Shown: positions 10,101 through 22,045 of the stretch, piece after piece
Position numbering within the stretch: the stretch's first letter is position 1
Layout of the letters: every line of letters starts with the position of its first letter
NCBI GenBank assembly: GCA_028554755.1
Contig: JAPTOF010000001.1
Span: forward strand, 41,249,501-41,313,500
DNA length: 64,000 nt
DNA from: Cordia subcordata
Taxonomy: Eukaryota > Streptophyta > Magnoliopsida > Boraginales > Cordiaceae
Direction of reading: 5' to 3'
Program-made: the position numbers and the translations under genes
The notes under the pieces: model-generated
Told to the model about the DNA's origin: nothing
Seen by the model: only the letters and a program-made list of their open reading frames with translations
Databases searched by the model: none

Positions 10101-12700
10101 TTTCAAAATTGAATTTTGTCTTTTTGGTATGCATTGCGATGCGTTACTATGTTGGGGACTTTGTGTTCTGGGGATACATTCAATTAATAACATCAAGATA
10201 ATGTGTATTGATAAGGTGGATACATAGGATGACTAATTGCTCGATTATGATAGTCGAAGACAAGCTAAAGAGGGGACAAAGACTCATCAATCTAGTGGGG
10301 CACTTCAAGGTTTGGATCTTCATCGGATGAGCTAAGACAAATCATACCATCTCCTTTACACAAACCAGTGTATGAACCCTTTTATTATGTACGAAGCTTA
10401 AAAATGACTTAAATTTATTATGAAAATTATTCTATACATAATTTGATATTGCGCTATTTGTACGACTCAAACGCCTTATTTCCATTAAATATGTCACGAG
10501 AAAAGGTGAAAGGTACAGGCAACACCACAATATTCTCTTGTGGCCTATATGCAACCTGTAAGCATAGGCAACATAGAAGAATGTACAACCTTAAATTATT
10601 AAGCCTACAACGAAGATAAAAAGATGTGTGTATAGGCTTTACCAGTTCTCGTTTGCTTATCTAACAAAAGAGAAAAAAATGAAAAACAAACAAAAAGTTC
10701 TCAATTTGCTTGCTATGGCTTTTAAAGGTCTTAAGAGTTTCAGCAATCAGGTCATATACGAGGAGAGTATTAGAATTCCTCTTATCAGGTCAGACGTAAA
10801 AAGAGTGAGTGTAATAATATTTAAAGACATTTTTATAAGGTTTCGTATTATTCCGTTTAATACAGATTTGTTTTTTAATAAAATTTCAATTACACGAAGA
10901 TGGTTTATATTAGAGCTAGATTACTTACTCGAATTCAGTCATATTTAATCATGCATGAGTATTCTATCCACGTGCGAGTCATCTTTGTTTTCATTGACGT
11001 GCGATCCATCTTCCTTTAAATTAGGTCACATATGAGGTGGAATGTAGAACTCCTCCATCAAGTCACACGTTAGGGGAAGTGTTAGAGTTTCATAATATCT
11101 AAGATCGCCTAACAAGATTCAAGGTTACTTCTCCTAACACTTATTAATTTTAGAGTAGAATGTTAGTTATCGTAACAAATGGTCAAATATAGCGATTAAA
11201 TAACGATTCATGATAATTAAAAAGTTTAGCTTTAAAGTGACACTCTCTTATCAAAAGTATTATCTAAATCTGTAACTAAGTCATAATATGCATTAAGACA
11301 TTTTGTTACATCATGAAATTTGTAACTTTTAATAAATTTGAATACAATTTTTCTAAGATAATTTTTTCGTGATTATAAAAAAGAAAACGTTTTGAGTTTA
11401 ACTGTTGCATTGACTAAGACATGACGGTACCATGTGCGCATTCACAAGAATCAATCCAACAATGGATTTTTATTGAACTTAAGAAGTACACTTATTATAT
11501 GCTGTCCTTAAAGTGGCTTACATGCTAATATGGCTTAGGGATCTTTTCACGCCCAAAAGAACTACTTTACCTAGAAGACGAATCTGCAGCATAATGATGG
11601 GATCTTTTGATGATAATCATATTCTCTATTCAATTAAGCACTTGCCACTTCAAGATTTTAATCAAGAATCTTACCTACACATTTAAGGGAAAGAATAATC
11701 AAATTTTACAAGATTTTCGAATCTGAAACTACTATTAATACCTTGCTTTGGGAGGATATTTTTAATCCTAAACTACGGTCTGTATCGAATAATCACATAA
11801 AAGAATTAGAACAAAATTCTCTCATAATTTTATACTATTGTGAAAGGAACCAACTTTGATGATTGTGCAACAGTATGTTAAATCTCTCCCATGATGTTAT
11901 ATGATCTGATTTTTTTTTTTATGACAAAAGAAATCAAGCTGTCAAAGTTCGATCACCAATTGACAAATTTTGGCTGTACAGTATATCTCTTATATTAAAC
12001 ATCATTTAAATCAAGAGCACTCACACTAGGTAAGAGATTGAGTCACTGGAACTGAATCAAAGCCATGAGCTCGCATTCGACCTAAACTCATACCGTTAAA
12101 GTATCTGTGAAAGATGTTATATGATCCGATCTTGAGAAGAATCTTGCCGCCCCTTGACTTGTATCAAAGTGAGAGGAGGAGCAACAGAGGCATATGATCC
12201 GAATTTCACAGGATGAAACCCCTGAAAGGTCGGGGGGCAAAAGTGTCCTGCAAGACAACTAATATGGGCTCTCCATGGCACTCTCATGGGCCCCATTTTA
12301 GCCCCCAATAAGGAAAGCTAATATGGCATTGCTGCAGTGATGGATTGTTTGGTTTTGAAATTGTTTGGGCACGTGTATGATTGAGAATGACAAGGGTGAG
12401 GTTGGGATGAGTGGGCAATTCGGGTCCAATTGAAGCTGACATGACACCTTATGTTTTTGGTTCCTAGTAAATGACTTTACTTGCAATCTTTACAGTTTTA
12501 CCAGTGTACTCTCTGGCTTTGTTCGTCTTCAACTCAATCCAAATTATAGGTGTTACTATGTTAGATAGAGTGATCGAGTAGCGTTTGGTTTGATGAAAAA
12601 AAAAAAAAAAAAAGCTTGAATTTGTGTATTTTATCTTAGTTATTGTTTAGTTCTTGGATAACACGTAGTGCACCGCATTATAAGTGTGTCACAATGCGAT
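10101..12700. other. intergenic, degraded repeat sequence
   Basis: There is no recognisable gene. An imperfect direct repeat is visible: a segment at about 10746-10820 (AGGTCATATACGAGG..., CCTCTTATCAGGTCAGACGT) resembles 11024-11090 (AGGTCACATATGAGG..., CCTCCATCAAGTCACACGT). The second reads like the inner edge of a decayed LTR (GTCACACGTTAGGGGAAGTG). Open frames at 10628-10948 and 12117-12486 show no domain. Confidence 0.45.
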
Positions 12701-12703
12701 GTA

Positions 12704-12923
12704 GGGTCTATTTGAATTGATATTTTTTTAAGAAAAAATACTTTTTTTTTAACAAATAACTAGTTGGCTTGATTTTTAAACAAACTGAAATTCTGCAAAA
12801 AAAAAAAAAAACTCAAATAAAATTTTTTTTTTCAAGGGCTAGAATTTTCAATTTCTCAAAAAAATATTTTTTTTCAAAAGTTATTTAAAAAAATACTCTT
12901 AAAAAAGCCAACCCAAATGACCC
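12704..12923. mobile_element. MITE, GTTTGGATTGG-type family (copy C)
   Basis: Left end GGGTCTATTTGAATTGATAT, right end GCCAACCCAAATGACCC. Several A/T runs lie between, in the same order as in the other copies. TA is present next to both ends. Confidence 0.6.
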
Positions 12924-13042
12924 TATAGGATTTGTAAATTTAGAGCTTACTGAAGGAGCATGTCTATGAAGAATTGTCGTGATAAAAAAAAAACAAAAAG
13001 TAAAAGAATAAACTAGTTTTTCGTATTGTTAAACTGTCATGA

Positions 13043-13152
13043 TTTTTTTTTAAACCCCTCCCCCCCCAAAACTCATCTCCCGTCCCTCATGAATTCATAC
13101 TCAAGTCATCATTTCAAGAGACGATAGTTTAAATCACTTGAACTGATACCTG
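13043..13152 (-). mobile_element. SINE-like element, G-run family, minus strand
   Basis: Read on the minus strand it starts GGTATCAGTTCAAGTGATTT (A-box region) and has a B-box-like GAGTATGAATTCATGAGG. It then ends with a run of G followed by TTTAAAAAAAA. The order and the G-run/GTTT/A tail match the elements at 52791-53057 and 21018-21106. The boxes are degraded. Confidence 0.5.
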
Positions 13153-13159
13153 AGTTTTT

Positions 13160-14870
13160 AAATTACCATAATTTGTTAATTTATAGTGAATTTCTCATGA
13201 TAGTTAAAGAAAGAAAGGACGAAAAGAACAAAGTCGTCCTCTTGTGATGTTGAATTGGCATACATTTGTCAACGTATACTTGTGTGTTGCTATGAAACTC
13301 ATGCGATGGAGATTTAGGAACAAACGAGATGAGATGGTGATGTGTGTAAAAATAAATGTAAGACATGTTATTGAGGAGAAGTAATAGATGTTATGTTATC
13401 AAAAGTCCTTGTTCAATGACGTAAACCTCTTACCAAATAACCAATATTTTAAACTCTCACTGTGGAATTTCTATTATCATTTTGGAGATGGGACATTTGA
13501 TATGAAAACTCTTCTATTGTGACATGTTGTATTAGTTAATACTAGAAGAACGTACTTGAATCAATAACCATCTTTCAAACTAATTTAGCATATTCAAGCA
13601 AGGGATAATTCCGGCTACGTACCATAGTTTCGCTATTCAAACTGCAGCATGCGGGCTGATTTTCTTTTCTAAACACATCACCAGGATACCACATGTTGCT
13701 TCGTGGGTTATTAATCATTTGTCTGAACTAGTAAAATCTATAATTTGATAAAGTTGCTGTAATTTTCAAAGCAACTAAATCTTATGATGTTATCACGTAT
13801 GAGTCTGTTTGAATGTTACAGTGTTATTACTGTGCCTGATAGTTATACAATAGCGTAGTTCAATGTGTTTGATTACCATCGTGTAATTATATCTTAATTC
13901 TCTATGTCATGTTTGCTAATTCAGTTAGTAATTACTCAACTAAAAAAATTCATTTTGTAAATAAATATAATTATTGAAAATAGAACTTGCCAAGAAAAAT
14001 ATAGAAATATTTAAAAATAATATTACTTATTAAAAATGTAATAAAAATAAATATTATCTATTGCTAATAATCTTTTTAGAAATAAATAATATCCACAAAA
14101 CTTTAGTATTTTCATTTAATATTAATCAATAACCGAATTAGATATTATAAATTAAAATAGTCTAAAATTCTAATAGCTATTTGGAGGTGCGTTCATTAGG
14201 GAATTCCCGCCCCAATCAACAAACTTTTTTCCCGAAATAATTTTTGGAAAAGGGATCTTATTCCGTTCCCCGCCACCCGCTCCAATTGACCAATAGGGAA
14301 CACAATTTTGGGAAAATGGAGAATGGGGAAAAATATTGGGCATTAGAAAATCCCCAAATTTTTTTAAGGAAAAGATTCTAAACCGATTTTACTACCAACG
14401 TGCCAGCTTTTTACATTCTCTCAAATCTCAACTATCGCTTAATTCTACTACTAAATACTAACATGCCCTATTAAATAGATAAGAATCATCATCACCAATA
14501 AAATAATTCTAAATTTAAACTTCAGAATATATATTTATATAAGAAAAAGGGTTAACACTTCTTGACGTATGAAAGATCACTAAATTTCGAGTGTCATCCA
14601 AAACATTATTTTCTCACAATCTGTATACATTATATAGTGGTTGAGCGAGTTGTCATGACATAATCATTCCTCTTGTGACCATTTTCAACACAAACTCATT
14701 TAGAACATCTCTCCTCCGGATCAAGTGTGATTAACCAAAAAATACCATAAGCATCCCATCTCAAAACACCATTTTAGATATGATTTTTCTGGAACTCTTT
14801 TGGTCTTTTCTTTATGTGGAAGGACATAATATCACATTGAAGACGTATGTCAACGTGCACATTAGGAAGA
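13160..14870. other. intergenic, no gene seen
   Basis: AT-rich, with short random-looking frames. The segment at about 14180-14420 is locally less AT-rich (repeated CCCCAAT/GGGGAA words) and may be an old insertion, but I could not define its ends. Confidence 0.4.
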
Positions 14871-14986
14871 GGGTGTTTGGCTTTGCTTATTTGGTGTTTA
14901 TAAGCACCGAAATAGTAAAAATTATGTAAGATGGTGTTTTTTTTTAATTGCTTATAAACATCCAAAATAAGCAAAGCCGAACACCC
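14871..14986. mobile_element. short foldback MITE
   Basis: The left arm GGGTGTTTGGCTTTGCTTAT... (14871-14906) is an almost perfect inverted copy of the right arm ...ATAAGCAAAGCCGAACACCC (14949-14986). The arms are about 36-38 bp around a 42-bp loop, so the 116-bp unit could form a strong hairpin. It is non-coding. The GGGTGTTTGG end suggests a hAT-like origin. Confidence 0.7.
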
Positions 14987-15299
14987 TTTAAATATAGATG
15001 CATTTGGATGTTGAAAATCTAACGGATAGCTCTTATAAATACAGTTAAGTTTCACATTCCAAAGTAGAATGTCCAACTTTTGCTTAAATAATAAAGTAAA
15101 AAGAAACTATTTCAAATGATATAAAAAAGATAGAATCATTGCTGTGGTCATTAAATTACATATTCAAATGAGAAACAGCAACTAAAGAAAGATATGATTT
15201 TTGCCAAGAGCAAAAGAAGAATAATTGACATTTGTCAATGTCCTATTTCTTTCTCCCCTTTTTCAACTCTATAAGTTGATCTTTTGAGGTTGCCTCTCT

Positions 15300-16554
15300 C
15301 ATAAGGCTACGATCTGGTCTACTTGTTTTGTGCCACCAGGCGGGTGCAACTAAGCCAAATGGCTCCCAGCATATTGTGACTTGTATGTGATGCCAAGTTT
15401 TTCGCGTCTCGCTTATCCAAGTTGAATATGCCCCAACCATCAATATTTGAACCACTCGCATAATCAAACGCAGGATCAAACTCTTTAATTTAACCCATGC
15501 TCCTTGACCAACATCCATCCTGTATGCATCTATACATTGCGTCTCACAAATGTTGTCGTGTTTTGGGCCAAAATGTTGACACACGAGTAGAACAATCATT
15601 ACAAGATTGGACCAAATAACTTTGAACAGAGCCAGGCCTCATTTCATCAAGCATTTTAATACGGAGATACCTTGCCCTGATCTCAGTAGGAGTATCTTTT
15701 GCCTTCATTGCTGAGACAACATCTTGAATATCAATGACTGCGATGATATAATGTACGCTTAGGAGGTAAAAACATCCTTGAAAGAAGATAGCATCATAAT
15801 ATGGCCCCCCACAGTTGCGCACAAAAAAATCATGCCACGTAGGGGGTCCCGGAATCCAAAAAGCAGGCCTTGGAGCAGCTAGCATGAAAACGCAGTTCTC
15901 ATGACAAGGAGAGCTTGAAAAAACCAATTTGTAATAGTAGTTCGATATCCTGGGAAGCTGAAGCCTTTTGTCTTAAAAATGGATTCAATAAACAAAACTC
16001 GTTGTTGCTGGAAAGAAGTGGGGTTTGTTTCTTGAGCAATATCAGCCAATCTTGGAAAGAACCCCAAATGCAGCTCCCTCTAATCTCTGGAAGCTCAAAT
16101 TGATAGCATACGTCCTCCACGATGCTATAGCCCTTTCTTGTGGTGCTACAATTTTGGCCCGTCATCATCAGCCATGGAAGCCTACCTTGCTCATTAAGAA
16201 TGAATCCTTGCTTGTAAAAAATTTGCCTGGATCTGCAAACCTTGGCGAAAGAATCAAAGATGAGCGACTGAATAGATGCAAGCGATGTAAAATCGACTGA
16301 AGGGGTCCCTCAGGAAGAGCTGCCCAGTCCCGAAAGTCATGACTTCTGTTTATTGTCAGCTTTTCCTCCTCCTCTTCCTCTCCTCCTCCGCCTCCTCGTA
16401 GCTGCAAATCAGCACAGCGTCTTCGTTTTACACCAGAAGCTGTCTTCCTGATTCTAGCTCTCGGAACTATATCTGAGTTTGAAGTTTCCAACGCTTCGGC
16501 TTTAGTCAAGTTAATGACGTGGCATAGGTGAATTCCATACCACATCAAAGTCAT
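15300..16554 (-). pseudogene. F-box/DUF295 (KIB-type) protein pseudogene
   Basis: On the minus strand an F-box-like segment (DWAALPEGPLQSILHRL, about 16340-16285) continues in another frame as SIQSLIFDSFAKVCRSRQ. It then runs through GRLPWLMM, the body region ending near 15920, then CVFMLAAPRPAFWI and CQHFGPKHDN, and ends with GIFNLDKRDAKNL. This order (F-box, then a DUF295 repeat-type C-terminal region) fits the plant KIB/DUF295 F-box family. At least four frame changes, near 16280, 15920, 15590 and 15480, and later stops break the reading frame, so I call it a pseudogene. A Glu/Gly-rich segment precedes the F-box. The true start is uncertain. Confidence 0.75.
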
Positions 16555-16867
16555 TAATTTATTTCTCGAAACCTAACTTGATTAAGTGGTCTTTCTGCCT
16601 ATAATAATAAATGAGAACGAAATTAAAGTTCCATCATGAAGAAACAAAGACGCTGAAAAGATCAAAACGACTCATAAAGCTAACAATCTATCCTCCAGGC
16701 AATGGTAGATAGGAACAACTAATGAGTGCTTTCGTATTTGCAAAACCAAAAAACCAACCAAGAATATGATGCGTATTAAACTCATAACAAATGCTTTATC
16801 ATGCTTTCTTCAACTGGACTGGGAAAATTAAACACCTTCCCAATCAACACGGCTCTTATTGATTTTC

Positions 16868-17108
16868 TAGTGCGTTAGGTAAATATTATACATACATAAT
16901 TCTAGCAAGTAGAATAATTGATGTAGAATTTCATGATAAATAATATCAATTTACATAATTACATCATTTTATATTTATCAGCTAATCTAACAATTAATTT
17001 TACTAAACACATTTTGTTCAATCACTTAGCTAAACAGCTATCTGCTAACCGCTAAAATATAACAGCTATCAGCTATTCTAACTCCTAAATTTGCCAAACA
17101 AGCCCTTA
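16868..17108. mobile_element. possible hAT-like MITE
   Basis: The left side reads CTAGTGCGTTAGGTAAATATT. The right end, on the minus strand, is CTAAGGGCTTGTTTGGCAAATTT. The ends are similar but not identical, and repeated CAGCTAT-type words lie inside. Boundaries are approximate and no duplication was confirmed. Confidence 0.4.
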
Positions 17109-17109
17109 G

Positions 17110-20100
17110 TCCACGCATTAGAGATAACTTCTTTACAATTTGGATTTTCAAGCCAATAATTTTCAAAATAAAAAAAGCTTTAAAGAGCAATCTTGAAATG
17201 ATAGAAGGAGGATAAGTACATAAGGCTTGTTTAGACAATTTATTTAAATAATTTATAACATAATACATAAAGAGAATAAAATAATTTAAGTAATAATCAA
17301 ATATTAATATAAAGCAAGAAAATAAAAGAAAATTAGCAAAAATCTCTACTTATATAAAAAGAATCGCTCTTTTTTTTTGTACTATTCATTCATGGTTTTC
17401 CTCCGTGAATGAATAGCACTAAGAAATGGCAATGTTGTAATTAATTTCATAAAAAAAAGGCATCATTACCAATGAACATTTATATAATATTTGTAATGAC
17501 AAATTTATAATTTTTATGCTTATCATGGAAAAATTATAATTTTATATTTACTCTTTTTTTCTTTTTCCTTTCTTAGCAAAATGATTTGTTCTTTCTTTTC
17601 CTACTTTTTTGTTAATAACATCTTTCAACTTTTATCTAAAGAAGACTTGGTTTGAATTTTTAATATTTTGAGTTTTGTAATAAAAATAAAAATTGATAGG
17701 ATATTAAAAGTCATAAAGCTCAAATTGAGTTAAGAGAATTAGTTTGTGTTGTTGAGTTCAAAATTTTAAATATTTATTATTAAAATCAAAGAAACTATTC
17801 GGTTAGATAATTTATATCTACTCTATCTTTTTTCCCCTTTCTTTCTCAATCAAAAATAATGTGCACTCTCTTTTTCATTTCTCCACTAACCACACTTTTT
17901 CGATTTTTTTCTAATTTTTTTTTATTTCAAGTCAAATAAACTATTCGATCCGGTTAAAGATGGGAATTCAGTTGGATTTTTTAGTTCAAATCGTCGAATT
18001 TTTAGAGCTAAATAATTATTAAATTAAACATTTAAAATTATAAAACTTGAGTATTTTTAGATACTTGGGTTTTAGATTTTCAAAATTCAAGTTTTGACTT
18101 TTGATTATTGTTATTTATTAAATATATTATACTAATTTAGACTAGATTAAAAAATATATTGATTTTTTAAATTGTATTTTGCTAATTTATACTAAATTTG
18201 AAAATAGATTTCGACTTCTACATAAGAGTGAAAATTGATTCAAATCTTTGAATTTCAGCTTTAGTATTTTGAACTTTGAGCAAAAATAAACTATTCAATT
18301 AGGTAATAAAAATTACAAAACCCGATCATGATTTAAATACCCTGGTTTTGGTCTTTGAGTTTCTCATTATTATTTTTCTTATGTATTTTTTTTATTAAAT
18401 CATATTATGCTAATTGAGTTTAAATTTAAAAAGATATGAAAAATTAAAGAAAATTAAACAATTGCAAAATCATCTCAAATTACATTAAAGTACTTATGAG
18501 AATAAAAAAAAATAAAAAAATTAACTTTTCAATCTGATTCCTCTTTAGATTTTACCTATGAAATTTCGATTAGATCAGGTAACATCCAAAAAAAAAGTTA
18601 GATATTTCCACCTCATATTCACCCAATCCCTTTCTAATTCTATAAATTCTTTTTCACTTTATAATTAATATTCTCTTAAATTTCTCAAAATAGCAAAGGT
18701 ATAAAATTAACAACTTTCTTGATTTCAATTTTTACACAAAGATGTGTAATATAAGTACAACTTATTTAACTCTTTGCAAGATTATTAAATTTTTTTAATA
18801 ACTATTTATTATATAATTTAAATTTTGTATCACAATAATATTGAACTAAGGCACGACGTTAATTTGCTAGTGATTTTAAAACACAACTTCACCAATCATG
18901 GAATCGGGTTAGTTCCAATCTCGAGGTCTTATTCGTCATTTCAAACTTTTTGAAAAATAGCCTCTTCAAATTTAATAATTATTTATTATAGATTTGCACA
19001 TGGATTAAACATATTAATTTTACAGAAATCGAGTTTCAGATTTTGCCAGAAATTCAGAGCTTGTATAACCATTTTCTTTTCCTCTAAAGAAATCCTTCCT
19101 AAAAAAATTCAAATAATTATTGTTAAAAGATTTTTCTCTAATTTAACATGTTGCACAGAAAGATATCGAATAACTAGAGTGAAATAAACTCTTTGTACTT
19201 ACCTTAATCAAAGCACTGGATCAAGCCTAAATTCCAAGATTTTCATTTTTAACCCTCGAGGTCACTTGCCTATGCATATAAACAGTTAGAGGTTAGACGA
19301 ACTTGTATTTTTTTTTTTGTTTCCTTTAATTGATTCAATCATAAAATCTACAAAAATAATGATCTTTTATACCTCATCTTATATTTAGGCAGAAGAATTG
19401 GGCCTTTTAATGGCATTTCTAAAAGATTAATTTAATAAAAATTTTGATTTTTGAATTCTGAAGCTCATTCTAAAATACAAGTAAAAAAATAAATAGATTC
19501 ATGAATGATGAGGGCCCAAGCATACAAAGAGAAGGAAAAATCAGGGGCGTTACAGTAATATTTGTTGCTTCAACTTGGGAAACATAAATTTTCTTGTGTG
19601 CAGAACATTCGTATAGAACTGAGATATCAAGAAGCTCTTGCCCAGGGGTGGAGGTAAGTCTTTTATTGTGTGATTCCTTTTGGAATGCATTAACCATAAA
19701 GTGAAAGCAACGACTCTTGATTATGAATCTTGATTTCTTTTTTTTTTTTTTTTTGCCTCATTTCAAATGCAAGTTCTATGCAAGCTTCTCATGTAATTCT
19801 GTATTATGGTTCTTTTGGAGGAATAAAATTAGAAATTATTGTTTAAATAAGTGCATGCCTTTGTGTGCTTATGAAATCTCAGCATATAATAGTGCCAGTG
19901 ATCAATGCCTGAACCTTGTTAGTGAAGAGGTAGGTTGAGACTAAGAATTCACTCTTGAAAATGCTCAGTTTATCAGTGGCTACTTCCAGCTCGGGTCCGG
20001 ACTCCTTGAACGGAATGACCTGCAAAATAAGAGAGAAAGGCTGCTATTCGAAGTCCCTTTGGCAGACACCACATGGGTGTCGTCCCTAATCGACCTGAAT

Positions 20101-21010
20101 AGCCTTTCTATCTTGTTTTGCTGGCCGTTCTGTTCGAGCAGCCTGGACCTGAGTTGAGATGTAGTTACTGATAATCTGGCCATTATCAACTCAAGATAGC
20201 AAACATTTGTTTTGCATACCTACTTTTGCATAGGAAAACTTAAGGTGCCAAGTAAATTGATCATGTATTGGAATTATTTCTGGAAATGTACTATTTTCTT
20301 CTTTGTGCTTTCAATTTAAATTACCATTCCCAGTTTGGTTTGGTTTTGTAATAATTGTTTTGTTGTTTCATGGTAATTACAGAAAGCTGGGATTTTTAGT
20401 CTACAATGCCACTCCTTTGAGAGAAATGCTAATTCATAAGGGGGTTTCTTAGAAACTATAACCTTTACGATTTAATATGGATGACAGAAGAATATCAAAC
20501 CTGGTCTTCCTACATGTTACAGTGGTTAGCCTTATTGCTATATACTGTGGAATATATTTGCCATTAGCCATTTATATGATGTCAGATTTCATAGTTGGAG
20601 TTTGATGGTGGAGAGAATTACCCAACCTTATTACTCAGCATAATATACTCCAAATGGTGGCAAAGATGCCTTCTTATATGCTTTTTATGGGCAGCTATAT
20701 GTTCATGTGACCTGTTGGAACGAGAACACTGTTTCATTCTTAAGGAAAATGATAGATGTGCCATTGATGTTGCCAAATCAGCGGAGGATATTAACATATT
20801 AGATTTACATGGAATTTTGGTTGTATTGGTTCTCATCATGGTATGCTGATGCTAAAAGGAAAAACGTTTAGTGTGTGCTGATACAGTTTGCTGGGTGCCC
20901 TCGTGCCACCTGCCCTGGACATGGGCTGTAGTGAAAATTTTCTCTTTACTTATCTGTTTCTGGGTTCTTTTGACCTCAACTTCTAATTTTTCGCTCAAAT
21001 AAGCAGCTGT
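17110..21010. other. intergenic, gene-poor with exon-like fragments
   Basis: 17110-19450 is very AT-rich with no coding signal. From about 19550 to 20900 composition is less biased. At 19604-19653 a 50-bp open segment (NIRIELRYQEALAQGWR in one frame) sits between a TTTCTTGTGTGCAG acceptor-like and a GTAAGT donor-like site, and further open pieces follow at about 19980-20190 and 20595-20849. I could not link them into a gene or recognise a family. They may be remnants or a non-coding transcript. Confidence 0.35.
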
Positions 21011-21017
21011 TGAAATT

Positions 21018-21106
21018 TCTTTTCTAAACCCCCACCCCTAACTTTACCCTTGTCTCTCGGGGACTCGAACGTAGGTCATTTAGTTCCAACCACTTGGGCT
21101 ACTCCT
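21018..21106 (-). mobile_element. SINE, G-run family, minus strand
   Basis: On the minus strand an A box TAGCCCAAGTGG (21101-21090) and a B box GTTCGAGTCCC (21070-21060) both fit the pol III consensus. They are followed by a G-rich segment GGGGTGGGGGTTTAGAAAAG, the same tail type as the element in GEX2 intron 3. About 90 bp is recognisable. A target duplication was not found with certainty. Confidence 0.6.
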
Positions 21107-21794
21107 TGAACCCAAACAGCCCTTGATTGATATTTATTCCTGTATATTTCTTGTAAACATGAACATAAATTTGTCCGAATGTAGTATTGATGAATGAGGA
21201 TACTTCGAATTGCATACAAAAGAAAGGATGAATTAGTCATGTATTTTCAGCTATTTCTTCCATTTTCAAATGAGGCTGCTTGATTAGTATATATTCAGTT
21301 GTTAAATACTCAATGAAGAGAACATTTCTCCTCGGAAAACTACCAGATGCAAGGCGAGCCTGAAAAGTTTTGGCTGTGCAGCTTCAATAACTAAATATTA
21401 ACGTGTTGTATGTGTAGCAATGTGATGAATTTGGAACTTTACATGGAGACATATTAGGGGTCGATCTATTAACTCGGAGTCAAGAGCAAGATAGAAAGTT
21501 GGTATGTCCGGAATAATAATGAATTAGAGATGATTAAGTTTTCCAATTTTGTGTTTGTTGATTTCTTGGTTATGTATCAAAAGACAGTAGACATGCATCC
21601 ACCATCTTACAATATAAACTTAAATTTTCAATAGGATAGTTAGATCATTAGAGAAGAGTTCTTTGAGTTCATGTGGAGTTTTAAATACCTCTTTTGATGC
21701 TTAAAGGATTCCTGCTTGAGAGTTGATTCCTTGCGATTTCTTGCTCAGTTTTGAAGTTCATATTCATTGGCTCATTTCTCTTATGTCTCTTGGA

Positions 21795-22045
21795 GTTACC
21801 ACCTTATCTAAAAGCTTAAGCTTGCAGAAAGGATATCGGTTTATTTATTTATTATGTTAATACGCCCCCTCACGTGCAGCTTAATTTGTTTAGAGCTTGC
21901 ATATGGACAATTTAATATTTTTTTTAAAGGAGTGGTGGTAAGGATTGAATGTGTGTCATTTGGCTTCCAGGCTCTGATACTCCATCTTATCTAAAAGCTT
22001 AAACTTCTAGAAAGGATATCGGTTTATTTATTTATTATGTTAACA
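21795..22045 (-). mobile_element. TRIM-like mini LTR element, minus strand
   Basis: Two direct copies of about 63 bp (21799-21862 and 21982-22044, offset 183 bp) share CTTATCTAAAAGCTTAA and AAAGGATATCGGTTTATTTA. On the minus strand the copy starting at 22045 begins TGTTAACATAATAAATA and is followed by GGAGTATCAGAGCC, close to the initiator-Met tRNA primer site TGGTATCAGAGCC. Just before the second copy lies a purine tract, GTGAGGGGGCG. LTR, primer site, polypurine tract, LTR within about 250 bp and without coding is the TRIM layout. The LTR edges are approximate. Confidence 0.65.

Noticed and set aside
16025..16300. Plus-strand open frames at 15915-16300
   Set aside because: They are antisense shadows of the F-box pseudogene.
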